Source: JAPYTK01 sp964401935 (GTDB lineage Bacteria > Myxococcota_A > Polyangia > Polyangiales > Polyangiaceae). Taken from it: 64,000 nt of DNA. How positions within the stretch are numbered: the first letter of the stretch is position 1; each line of letters begins with the position of its first letter. Positions 32,574 through 40,113 of this stretch are shown here, in pieces. Under the pieces are notes generated by a model. The model worked only from the letters and a program-made list of their open reading frames with translations. It was not told the DNA's origin and made no database searches. The position numbers and the translations under genes were made by a program. Location of the stretch: NCBI GenBank assembly GCA_964401935.1, contig CAYOAL010000027.1, positions 1 through 64,000 of the forward strand, read 5' to 3'.

Positions 32574-33509
32574 ATGCGTGAAGAACCAGGTAAAAGCACG
32601 AACGTTCGAGCACTTAATGGCGCTACGCTTCGCCGAAAGATACGCACGAACGTTCGTGTGTTGTCGCTTCAGGCCGTGGGAGCGTCCATCGGCTCGCTGG
32701 CGCGGCTGGCCCCCGACGCGGCGCTCGAGGTGGCCACCTACCTCTTCTTCAGGCCCCAGCGCACTCAGGCCCGCGCCCCGGAGATCGCGGCCATCGAGGG
32801 CGCGCAGCCGCTCCGCGTCGAGCTCGGAGGCCGCACCCTCCACGGGTATCGCTGGGGCGACCGCTCCCACCCGCCGGTGCTCTTGGTGCACGGCTGGAGC
32901 GGCCGCGCGGGGCAGCTCTGGGCCTTCGTCGAGCCGCTCGTGCAGCGGGGACGACAGGTGATCGCGTTCGATCTCACCGGCCACGGGAGCACTCCCGGAC
33001 GACAGGCGAGCATCGTCGCGCTCGCGGACGACGTGTTGCAGCTCGGCGCCCAGTTCGGCCCCTTCGAGGCGGTGATCGCGCACTCGTTCGGAGGACCGGT
33101 CACCACCCTGGCGATGGTGGCGGGCCTCGCCGTGGAGCGCGCCGTGTTCATCGCGCCGCCGTTCGACGCCACCGACTGGGTGGCCGCCTTCGCCCGCTGG
33201 ATGCGCTTCGACGGGCCGCTGCTCGAAGCGCTCCGCCAGCGCCTCGAGGACCGAGTCGGGCTCGCGTTCTCCGAGGTCAGCGCCGCGCAGCTCGTGCCCG
33301 AGCTGAAGACACCGCTGTTGGTCGTGCACGACACCGACGATCGCGAGGTGGGCTTCGCCAACGGTGAACGCCTCGCGGCCACGTGGCCGGGAGCGATTCT
33401 CCACCCCACCGAGGGGCTCGGGCACCAGCGGATCCTCGGCGATCGCGCGGTCGTCGAGCGGGCCGTCGGCTTCGCGACCGGAGCCCCCGACGCCGCGCGC
33501 GCCGCCTGA
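32574..33509 (+). CDS. Alpha/beta hydrolase
   Basis: 311 aa from an ATG with GGAGG 6 nt upstream. The fold is clear: oxyanion loop LLVHGWSGRAGQL, FDLTGHGSTPG, nucleophile elbow AHSFGG (Ser), acid VVHDTDDREV (Asp) and GLGHQRIL (His). It is probably an esterase or lipase of the cytoplasm. The first about 28 codons show no homology and contain both palindromic operator copies, so an internal in-frame GTG at 32658, directly after the second palindrome, may be the true start, with the operators then in the promoter. Both starts are possible. Confidence 0.88.
   Translation: MREEPGKSTNVRALNGATLRRKIRTNVRVLSLQAVGASIGSLARLAPDAALEVATYLFFRPQRTQARAPEIAAIEGAQPLRVELGGRTLHGYRWGDRSHPPVLLVHGWSGRAGQLWAFVEPLVQRGRQVIAFDLTGHGSTPGRQASIVALADDVLQLGAQFGPFEAVIAHSFGGPVTTLAMVAGLAVERAVFIAPPFDATDWVAAFARWMRFDGPLLEALRQRLEDRVGLAFSEVSAAQLVPELKTPLLVVHDTDDREVGFANGERLAATWPGAILHPTEGLGHQRILGDRAVVERAVGFATGAPDAARAA
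32598..32609. promoter_or_regulatory. Candidate TetR operator O2
   Basis: ACGAACGTTCGA, one base from the perfect palindrome. It falls inside or just before the start of the alpha/beta hydrolase gene, depending on the start codon. Confidence 0.5.
32645..32658. promoter_or_regulatory. Candidate TetR operator O3
   Basis: CACGAACGTTCGTG is a perfect 14-bp palindrome, 48 bp after O2 measured start to start on the 12-bp core. An in-frame GTG that could start the hydrolase begins at its last base. Confidence 0.55.
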
Positions 33510-33620
33510 CCGAGCGCTCCCGACCGAGCCCTCTGCACCGAGAGCGCGGCGCTCCCCCGCGGAGCGATCGCGCGCGTCTCCCCTCATCTCGTCCCGTCCA
33601 TCCACCCGAGGAGCCATCCC

Positions 33621-33785
33621 ATGCAGAACAGCCACCGCGACGAACACTTCGACCTCCACATCACCGCGCTCGAGCGGGCGCTCGAGAGCCGCCGGCAGCA
33701 GCCGAGCGTGGTCATCGCTGCGGTGAGGCAACTCCGCGCGCGGCTCGCGCCGCCCAGCGGCCATGCCCCGCCCCCGGCACGCTGA
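33621..33785 (+). CDS. 54-aa hypothetical protein
   Basis: MQNSHRDEHFDLHITALERALESRRQQ, then VVIAAVRQLRARLAPPSG and a Pro-rich end. The ATG has GAGGAG 7 nt upstream, the strongest support for translation. The protein is predicted helical and soluble, with no Cys and no membrane segment. It lies 111 bp after the hydrolase gene and just before an AT-rich hairpin. Function is unknown. Confidence 0.5.
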   Translation: MQNSHRDEHFDLHITALERALESRRQQPSVVIAAVRQLRARLAPPSGHAPPPAR

Positions 33786-33826
33786 CCCAACGCTATCTAC
33801 CCAATAGAATCCACTCAGCATACACA

Positions 33827-33861
33827 ACCCAGTGGAATATACTTAGTGTATTCCACTGGGT
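33827..33861. repeat. 13-bp inverted repeat (hairpin) in an AT-rich gap
   Basis: ACCCAGTGGAATA, a 9-nt loop, then TATTCCACTGGGT: a perfect 13-bp stem between two convergent genes. The 70 bp around it have clearly lower GC than the surroundings, and related strings (AATCCACT, GTGGATCC) flank it. It may be a bidirectional terminator without a long T-run, or the remnant of a mobile element end. Confidence 0.7.
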
Positions 33862-33947
33862 GGATCCTGGATTCGTCGATCTCATCCTCACGCCCTGGCG
33901 TCGCGGGGGTGCCGTCTCCCCACCGCCTCGACGAGCGACGAGCGACG

Positions 33948-34922
33948 TCAGTCTTCGGCGAGCCCGTCGAGCACACCGTCGCTCGACGCCACCACGTCGC
34001 AGGCGATGTTGGCGTCGCCCGGCGTGTAGACGAGAGCGATCTGGCACATTTCGTCGGTGGACAAGAAGCCCCAGCTCACCGGCTCCGACGTGTTGTTCTG
34101 GAAGTCGCAGGTGAACTCGAAGCCCGTCCCCTTCTCGATGGTGAGCGCTCGTTGGGTGAAGTCTTCGAGCTTCGGGCTCTCCCAGTTGGTGTTTTCGTAC
34201 AGCGGCTCCCCAACCTCCACGCCGTCGAAGCGGCGCACCTTCACCGCCTGTCCGAGGCGGTGGGTGTGCGACGCCATGAACAGGAGCTGCACGTCGGCGT
34301 TCATCACGCACCGCGTCCACTCCTGGTGCGACGCCATCGGCGGGATGTTGAGGTGGGTGTCGCGAACCACCGTCCCCCAGATCGACTCCTTCACCTGGTC
34401 TTTCGGGATCGTGTAGGTGTTGATGTCCGAGAACACCAGCTCATCCTCGCTGCTGGTGTTCACGTAGTGGATCTCCTGCATCACCGAGATGCCCCCGGGA
34501 ATGGTGGCGACGACCCCCTCGGGGAGCACCACGTTCTGCTCGGCCGCCTGCGCGCCGTAGATGATCATCCCCTCCTCCATCAGCTGCGTGTGCTCCTCGT
34601 AGAGCGCGGCGCAGTCGTAGGTGCCGGGCTCGATCGCGAGATCCGTGAACGCGAGCGCCATCACGTCCATGTGATGCATCGCGTTGCTCTGGAGCGACTC
34701 GACCCGGTTGACGTACTGCATCCCCTCCCCGGGGAACGCCTTCACCTCGCACAGCCAGATCTCGGAGAACGCGGGCGCGGTCGCCTCCATGCGCAGCTGT
34801 TGCCCTGCGCCCGCGGGAGGCGGCGCGAGGCGTTGGGGGCCTGCTGGCGTGCTCGGCGGAGGCTCCGACGTACAGGCCACCAACACCAGCGAGAGCGCGA
34901 CGAGCGAGTGAGTATACTTCAT
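33948..34922 (-). CDS. PHM-like type II copper monooxygenase lipoprotein
   Basis: 324 aa. A lipoprotein signal ends LVLVAC (Cys17). The body matches peptidylglycine/dopamine beta-monooxygenase copper domains in order: H83-H84 in MHHMDVMAL and H152 in EIHYVN (CuH site), H219-x-H221 in SHTHRLG and M292 in STDEMCQIALVY (CuM site). All six metal ligands are thus present, with the usual FTCDFQN Cys region between. These enzymes hydroxylate C-H bonds with ascorbate and O2. The location is probably the outer membrane. It lies 147 bp after the cytolysin-like gene on the same strand. The ATG at 34922 was chosen to give a normal signal peptide. Confidence 0.85.
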   Translation of the reverse strand: MKYTHSLVALSLVLVACTSEPPPSTPAGPQRLAPPPAGAGQQLRMEATAPAFSEIWLCEVKAFPGEGMQYVNRVESLQSNAMHHMDVMALAFTDLAIEPGTYDCAALYEEHTQLMEEGMIIYGAQAAEQNVVLPEGVVATIPGGISVMQEIHYVNTSSEDELVFSDINTYTIPKDQVKESIWGTVVRDTHLNIPPMASHQEWTRCVMNADVQLLFMASHTHRLGQAVKVRRFDGVEVGEPLYENTNWESPKLEDFTQRALTIEKGTGFEFTCDFQNNTSEPVSWGFLSTDEMCQIALVYTPGDANIACDVVASSDGVLDGLAED

Positions 34923-35022
34923 GATTCCAGGCTTCTCGCGTCGCCGGGAATGCACGGATTAGGCCAGCCGGCCGGTCGATTCATCTCGACCAGATGGGCG
35001 TCCTCGAGGGCGTCGGTTGGTC

Positions 35023-35046
35023 AAAAATGTAGCCAGTCTACCTACA
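35023..35046 (-). terminator. Possible intrinsic terminator of the cytolysin-like gene
   Basis: On the minus strand TGTAG, nine bases and CTACA are followed directly by TTTTT, 24 bp after the stop codon. The stem is short, so termination may be partial and allow read-through to the copper-enzyme gene. Confidence 0.4.
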
Positions 35047-35069
35047 CCGAACGATCCACCACCCGTGCC

Positions 35070-36677
35070 TCACGGCAGGAGCGACACCCCCACGTGCACG
35101 TCCACCGCGCGCTCGCCCGCGCCGCGCGGTTGCAGCACATGGGTCCCGTTCCACGCGTCGAACGTGATCAGGCGGTCGTCGTAGCCGTAGTCGTCGTTGC
35201 CGCTGAGCTCCCCGGCCTGCTCGTCGTTCTCGTAGATGTGGGTGCCGATGCAGAGCTGCTGGTCGGGGCCCATCGCGACGTCGTCGAGGACGACGCTCAC
35301 CGGGCTCGATGGGGTCCAGCTCGAGAAGTCGGGGAACGACACCCACTGGCCGGTCTCGAGGAGCCACACCGCGAGGACCTCGCCGCCCTCGGTGCAGCTC
35401 TGCACGCCGTCGCCCGCCACCGGCGCTCGCACCGCCACGTAACCGTAAAACTCCACGTTGCCGCCGAGGCCGTCGCCACCGCCGATGTGATCGAGCTGCT
35501 CGAGCGACACCTCGATGCGGCCACGGTTCTTCGTGCAGTCGCGCTCGGTGTAGTCGCTGGTGAAGGCGAACTCTGTCACCGCGTTGTCGAGGTAGGCGAG
35601 CTTGTACGCGATGGGTGCGCCCGGCGAGTCCTTCGTGTAGTCGCTGCCGCGGCGGATGTACGCCTCGAGGCCTTCGTAGCCGTCGATCACCGCGGTCGCG
35701 TCGGAGCCCGAGCCGCCGAAGACGAAGGCGCGAATGCGCGCTTGCTCGAGCACCTGCTTGTGCTCGACCTCCACGTCGATGCCCGCCTTGCCCACGCCGT
35801 TGTAGGTGGCGGAGAGGGCCGCCTCGATCGACGTGAGCGACTCGCTGGTCTCGATGGTGAAGATGACGCGCCGCCCATAGGTGATCGACTGCACGTACAG
35901 CGGCGGGTTGCCCGCGCCGACGTGCTCGGCGAGCGCCTCGACGTCGACGCCCTGCGCGAAGAAGTCGGCCGGTCGCAGCGGCGTGTCGACGTCGATCGTG
36001 TAGTAGGCCTGGGTGAAGTTCACGAGGATCTTGGTGCGGCGCTCCTTCGACTCGAAGTCGAAGCTCGCGGCGATGTCGCCGTAGCCCGGCCAGGAGGCCG
36101 ACGCGCCGAGAGCCACCGACAGCTGCGAGGCCTCGTGGATGCGCTCCAGCTCGAAGTCGAGCTTCGCCGGCGTGGCTCCCGTCACGTCGGCGGAGAGGAT
36201 GCGGTTGCGCTCGGCGCGAAACGCCGACAGCGAAGGCGAGTCCATCTGGCCGACGGGGCTCCCGTCGATGTTCTCGAGCGACACGCTGAAGGTGATCGGC
36301 GCGAGCTCCACCCCCACCGGGGTGAGCAGGCCTGCCTCGGCGTCGCGCCCGCGCACGACGGCCCCGGGCCACAAAGTGGCCGAGTTGGGCTGGAACGCGA
36401 CGAAGCGGTCGAACCGTTGGGTCTCCCCGTATCGCCGGTAGCTGCAGAACGCGTCGTCTTCTTGCCCATCGGCCGGGCAACCGTCGCAGGGCTGCTCGGT
36501 CTTCGGCGTGGCCTCCGCCACCGAGAGGTGCCCGAGCGACGCGATGAAGCCGTCGATGTCAGCGACGGGCTCGGCCGCCTCGACCTCCGGGGCGCCCGAG
36601 CCGACCGGCGCGTCCCCCCCGCATGCCGCCACGCTCACCACGAACACCCCGCTCAGAACGCGCATGCAGAGCTTCAT
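35070..36677 (-). CDS. Thiol-activated-cytolysin-like lipoprotein with non-standard C-terminal domain
   Basis: 535 aa. The signal ends VVSVAAC (lipobox Cys19). From residue about 75 the text follows cholesterol-dependent cytolysins: LWPGAVVRG, the transmembrane-hairpin region, NPPLYVQSITYGRRVIFTIETSES, the IRAFVFGG twin-glycine strand (Gly321-322), and APIAYKLAYLDNAVTEFAFTSDYTE. After about residue 395 the membrane-binding domain 4 with its Trp-rich undecapeptide is not found; instead about 120 residues form another beta domain (GNVEFYGYVAVRAPVAG ... LITFDAWNGTHVLQ). It may bind another receptor or need a partner. Pore formation is expected from the family, not shown. Predation or competition is a possible use. 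Confidence 0.82.
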   Translation of the reverse strand: MKLCMRVLSGVFVVSVAACGGDAPVGSGAPEVEAAEPVADIDGFIASLGHLSVAEATPKTEQPCDGCPADGQEDDAFCSYRRYGETQRFDRFVAFQPNSATLWPGAVVRGRDAEAGLLTPVGVELAPITFSVSLENIDGSPVGQMDSPSLSAFRAERNRILSADVTGATPAKLDFELERIHEASQLSVALGASASWPGYGDIAASFDFESKERRTKILVNFTQAYYTIDVDTPLRPADFFAQGVDVEALAEHVGAGNPPLYVQSITYGRRVIFTIETSESLTSIEAALSATYNGVGKAGIDVEVEHKQVLEQARIRAFVFGGSGSDATAVIDGYEGLEAYIRRGSDYTKDSPGAPIAYKLAYLDNAVTEFAFTSDYTERDCTKNRGRIEVSLEQLDHIGGGDGLGGNVEFYGYVAVRAPVAGDGVQSCTEGGEVLAVWLLETGQWVSFPDFSSWTPSSPVSVVLDDVAMGPDQQLCIGTHIYENDEQAGELSGNDDYGYDDRLITFDAWNGTHVLQPRGAGERAVDVHVGVSLLP

Positions 36678-36706
36678 GGGATGACTGCGTAACCGAATCG
36701 CACAAC

Positions 36707-36741
36707 GTGTGACAAGATGGTTATTTGTGTGACCACGTCAC
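36707..36741. promoter_or_regulatory. Direct repeats GTGTGAC and palindrome between cytolysin-like and kinase genes
   Basis: GTGTGAC occurs at 36707-36713 and 36727-36733, exactly 20 bp (two helical turns) apart, and the second copy is part of the palindrome GTGAC-CAC-GTCAC (36729-36741). The local AT content is raised. It lies 30-64 bp before the cytolysin-like start, a fitting place for an operator. Confidence 0.35.
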
Positions 36742-36824
36742 GAAATGTGGAGATGGCGCGATCCAGGGGTCCCTCGCGGCCCGGTCGCGCCTTGGTTCGG
36801 CCCCCTGCCAGGAGGCCGGGTAGG

Positions 36825-38705
36825 ATGGCGGGCGTGAGCTCGCTCGACGTCGTCTTGAGCCAACGGGGGATCGATCTCGATCGCCTCGAGCTCGACGAGA
36901 GCGGCACCGTCGTCCCTCCCCAGGCGAGCTTGCCCGAGGGCGCGAGCACCTTCGTCGACGAGCTCCCGGTGTTGTGTCGTGGGACCCGCCCCGACGAGCG
37001 CCAGATCGTGATCGGTGAGGTGCTCGGAGAGGGCGGCATGGGCGAGGTCCGGCTCGGAGAGCAGGTGGCGCTCCGCCGCCCCGTCGCCGTGAAGCTCCTG
37101 CACCCCGACGCCACGAGCCTCAGCGCCACCGTGCAGCTCTTGCGCGAGGCGCGCGTCACCGGCCTCCTCGAGCACCCCAACGTCGTGCCCATCCACGCCC
37201 TCGGCCGCGATCCCGCGGGACGCCCGCACATCGTGATGAAGCGCATCGAGGGGCACGCGTGGAGCCGCTCCCTCGGCGAGCGTCCAGCGAGCGCGAGCGA
37301 CGAGAACCTCGTGCACCACCTCGAGGTGCTGCTGCAGGTGATCCGGGCCGCCGACTTCGCCCACTCGCGCGGGATCCTCCACCTCGACATCAAGCCCGAC
37401 AACGTGATGATCGGCTCGTTCGGGGAGGTGTACCTGGTGGACTGGGGCGTGGCGGTGCGGCTCCATCCCGACGCGGGCCACCCCGACGTCCCGCTCGCGC
37501 GCGACGTCGAGCACATCATCGGCACCCCGCACTACATGGCGCCGGAGCTGGTGGCCGCCGAGGGCGAACAGCTCTCCGAGCGCACCGACGTGTACCTGCT
37601 CGGCGCCTGCCTGCACCAGATCCTCACCGGAGAGCCTCCCCACGAAGGGGTGAACCTCCGCGCGGTGCTCAACCACGCCTTCGCGTCCCAGCCCGCGGCC
37701 TACGACGAGCGCTGGCCGCGCGAGCTCGTTTCCATCGCTCACCGCGCCATGCACGCCCTTCCCCGCGAGCGCTATCCAAACGGCGCCGCCCTCGGCGACG
37801 CGCTGCAGACGTTCCTCCAGCACCGCATCGGACGCCGCCTCGCCGAGCAGGCGCGGGAGCGGCTGCGCCACCTCGAGGCGGCCATCGACGCGGTCCCCGC
37901 CGAGGGACCGGATGCCGACGCCCGGCGCGCGATCTCCGACACGTTCGCCGCCTGCCGCTTCGGCTACGACCTCGCGCTCCGCGAGTGGCGAGAGAACCAC
38001 CGGGCGCTGCGAGGGATGCAGCGCTGCCTCGAGCGGATGATCGACTTCGAGCTGCGGCACGGCAGCGCGAGCGTGGCGGCCACCTACGCGAGCGAGCTCC
38101 CCAAGGCCAACGAGGGCCTGGTCGCGCGGGTACGCGCCGGCATGTTGCGCGACGAGGCCAAGGGGGTCGCCCTCGAGCGGCTGCGGCGAGACGCCGACGT
38201 GACGGTGGGGGACCGCCTGCGCGGGGTGGTGGCGCTCGCGAGCGGCCTTTTGTGGGGGGCCACGCATTTCGTCCTCGGGGGGCTCGCGCGCGCGGCGCCG
38301 CTCCGGCCCTCCGTCCTCGTCGGGGTGGGGGCCGCGTTCGTCGCGGGGGCCACGCTGGTCACCGTGCTCGGACGACGCGTGTTCCTCGACACCGCCGCCA
38401 ACACCCGCGCCGCGGTGGCCTTCATCACCGGCTTCGCCGCCTATGTCGCGGTGTGGCTCATCGCCTGGCGGCTCGCGCTGCCCGCTCCCGCGGCGCTCTC
38501 GCTCCACCTCGTGTGCGCCGCCACCCTGTGGACCTCCCTCGCGCTCGGCTCCGACCGGCGCCTGCTGCCGCTCCCCGCCGCCCAAGCCAGCACCGCTTTC
38601 GCCATCATGTTCCTGCCCGAGTACGCGTTCGAGCTCATCGGCGCCGGGGCGCTCATCGGGCCGATGGCGGTGGCGCTCATGTGGCTCGGCTCGCGGCGGC
38701 CCTGA
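36825..38705 (+). CDS. Ser/Thr protein kinase with C-terminal membrane domain
   Basis: 626 aa. The ATG has AGGAGG 9 nt upstream. Kinase domain about 62-340: G-loop GEVLGEGGMGEV, Lys90 in VAVKLL, catalytic loop HLDIKPDNVM (Asp188) and metal motif DWG at 206-208 in place of DFG, then GTPHYMAPE. A helical linker (about 345-480) is followed by some six or seven hydrophobic helices to the end (for example LVGVGAAFVAGATLVTVLG, FITGFAAYVAVWLIAWRL). The HLD and DWG variants keep the catalytic aspartates, so activity is expected. It is transcribed divergently from the cytolysin-like gene, with candidate regulatory repeats between. Confidence 0.9.
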   Translation: MAGVSSLDVVLSQRGIDLDRLELDESGTVVPPQASLPEGASTFVDELPVLCRGTRPDERQIVIGEVLGEGGMGEVRLGEQVALRRPVAVKLLHPDATSLSATVQLLREARVTGLLEHPNVVPIHALGRDPAGRPHIVMKRIEGHAWSRSLGERPASASDENLVHHLEVLLQVIRAADFAHSRGILHLDIKPDNVMIGSFGEVYLVDWGVAVRLHPDAGHPDVPLARDVEHIIGTPHYMAPELVAAEGEQLSERTDVYLLGACLHQILTGEPPHEGVNLRAVLNHAFASQPAAYDERWPRELVSIAHRAMHALPRERYPNGAALGDALQTFLQHRIGRRLAEQARERLRHLEAAIDAVPAEGPDADARRAISDTFAACRFGYDLALREWRENHRALRGMQRCLERMIDFELRHGSASVAATYASELPKANEGLVARVRAGMLRDEAKGVALERLRRDADVTVGDRLRGVVALASGLLWGATHFVLGGLARAAPLRPSVLVGVGAAFVAGATLVTVLGRRVFLDTAANTRAAVAFITGFAAYVAVWLIAWRLALPAPAALSLHLVCAATLWTSLALGSDRRLLPLPAAQASTAFAIMFLPEYAFELIGAGALIGPMAVALMWLGSRRP

Positions 38706-39137
38706 CCGCTCGCCCGCGAGGGAGCGGCGCGCCCGACCGCGCACAGCAGCCGTCACGCGAGCGAGCGCGAGCGCGAGCGCCGGCGCCTCCCACGAAGAGG
38801 CGCCGCGTCGGGGTGGCGAGCGCCTGCCCGCCAATCGTGAGAACGGGATCGTTTCCACCAAGCGACCTCGGGGTGAGCGATCCGACCGACCCGCCAAGGG
38901 AGGGGACCGAGCCCCATCGTGAGGTCCATCGCGAGCCCCATCGTGAGGTCCATCGCGAGGTCCATCGCGAGGTCCATCGCGAGGTCCATCGTGAGGTCCA
39001 TCGTGAGGTCCATCGTGAGGTCCATCGTGAGCCCCTGCAGGCGCGCGAGCGCGGTGGCGCCCTCGATGTGGTCTGCGCACGCGCTGCCCTCCGCGACCGG
39101 CGGGGGGAGGAGCGCGCGCCGTCGCGGCGGCGAGCGC
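38706..39137. other. 432-bp intergenic region containing a minisatellite
   Basis: Between the kinase gene and the convergent FGE-like gene. Apart from the 12-bp array I see no gene, RNA or convincing terminator. Open frames through the array exist on both strands only because its unit is a multiple of three. Confidence 0.6.
38909..39028. repeat. 12-bp minisatellite, ten units
   Basis: Ten head-to-tail copies of GAGGTCCATCGY, of which units 1 and 3 read GAGCCCCATCGT, plus a partial eleventh copy. Because 12 is divisible by three, every frame gives a short peptide repeat, but no start, domain or ribosome site supports translation. Confidence 0.9.
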
Positions 39138-40046
39138 TCAGCTCTCGGGCCGAGCGTCGGCGCAGCAGCGAAAGCCGGTGGTGTAGTCGTGGTAGCGGCG
39201 ATCGTGAGCGACGGTCACGAAGTGACACCCTGGCCCGTGCTCGGCCCGGGTCGCGTAGAAGCCGCCAGCGAACACCGCGTTGCCCGGCTTCCAGGGCTGC
39301 TTGCGCCGGTAGTGCCCGTCGCCGAAGACCTCCTCCACGAACGCGGTGGTGACCGTGTCCGCCACCCACTCGTGCACGTTCCCCACCAAGTCGAACACGC
39401 CCTCTTCGGTGCGGCAGGCCGCGCGCTCCCCCGTCTTCTCGAGGAACCCAGGCTCTTGGTTGAGGGACGGGCTGTTGAACTCCGCGAGGCGCCAGTGGCT
39501 CGGGTTGTTGCCGAACACCTTGCCGAACAGGTGCTCCTTGCCGTTGTTGCACGCGCCGGCTCGCTCGTCCTCGCCGTAAGGGAAGCGCCGCGTGCTCTCC
39601 CCTTGGCAGGCGCGGCGCCACTCCCGATGCGTGCACAGGCGCTTCCCCGCCGAGCGGCAGGCCTGCTCGGCCTCGTTGCGGCTCACGTAGGCCTGAGGGA
39701 ACACCCCCGCCGACGAGCGCGCCTCGTAGCGGGCGGCCGGGGAGGGCCGCTCGAAGTGCGGATGCACCCGCTCTTCCCCATCGGGACCCACGACCACCAG
39801 GTGGGCCTCGAAGCGATCGACGCACGAGGCCCCGATCTGCGCCATCTCGGGAGGACACGGCGGCGGCGGCGGCGGTGGCGCATGCAACGGGAGCGCGCCC
39901 ATCGCGGCGAAGGCCACCGGCACGGTGCGGAGGCGACACTGCGCGCTGGCCTCGAGCACACTCGCCGGACGAGGTTCCGGCTCGATGGCGCTGAGCACCA
40001 GCGCTCCGAAGAGCGCTCCGCAAGCGAGCTCGGAGGGCACGGTCAT
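39138..40046 (-). CDS. FGE-sulfatase/SUMF1-domain protein
   Basis: 302 aa. The N-terminus has a weak hydrophobic segment and a Pro-rich stretch (PPPPPPPCPPEM). From about residue 65 it has the C-type-lectin-like SUMF1 fold: QAYVSRNEAEQACRSAGKRLCTHREWRRACQG, RFPYG, LVGNVHEWVAD, FAGGFYATR and TTGFRCC. The Cys pair that binds copper in true formylglycine-generating enzymes is not recognisable near the end, so it is more likely a non-FGE member, used elsewhere in bacteria as a binding or structural domain. It is divergent from the GT-C-like gene by 67 AT-rich bp. Confidence 0.85.
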   Translation of the reverse strand: MTVPSELACGALFGALVLSAIEPEPRPASVLEASAQCRLRTVPVAFAAMGALPLHAPPPPPPPCPPEMAQIGASCVDRFEAHLVVVGPDGEERVHPHFERPSPAARYEARSSAGVFPQAYVSRNEAEQACRSAGKRLCTHREWRRACQGESTRRFPYGEDERAGACNNGKEHLFGKVFGNNPSHWRLAEFNSPSLNQEPGFLEKTGERAACRTEEGVFDLVGNVHEWVADTVTTAFVEEVFGDGHYRRKQPWKPGNAVFAGGFYATRAEHGPGCHFVTVAHDRRYHDYTTGFRCCADARPES

Positions 40047-40113
40047 GGCGAGTTTTTCCGTCGTCCTCTAGTTTTAGCGCCAAATTCCTCACATGATGAA
40101 TTAATCCGACGTC

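Noticed and set aside
38753..39025. Minus-strand frame encoding a Met-Asp-Leu-Thr repeat
   Set aside because: It arises from the 12-bp repeat, which is open in all frames. No ribosome site or domain, and the remainder is Arg/Ser-rich shadow text.
38909..39028. Possible CRISPR array
   Set aside because: The units are 12 bp and contiguous with no unique spacers, and no cas gene is in the window.
39138..40046. FGE-like protein as activator of the sulfatase-like protein at 24.7-26.1 kb
   Set aside because: The sulfatase-like protein lacks the Cys/Ser-x-Pro-x-Arg substrate box and the FGE-like protein lacks a recognisable catalytic Cys pair; they are also 13 kb apart.
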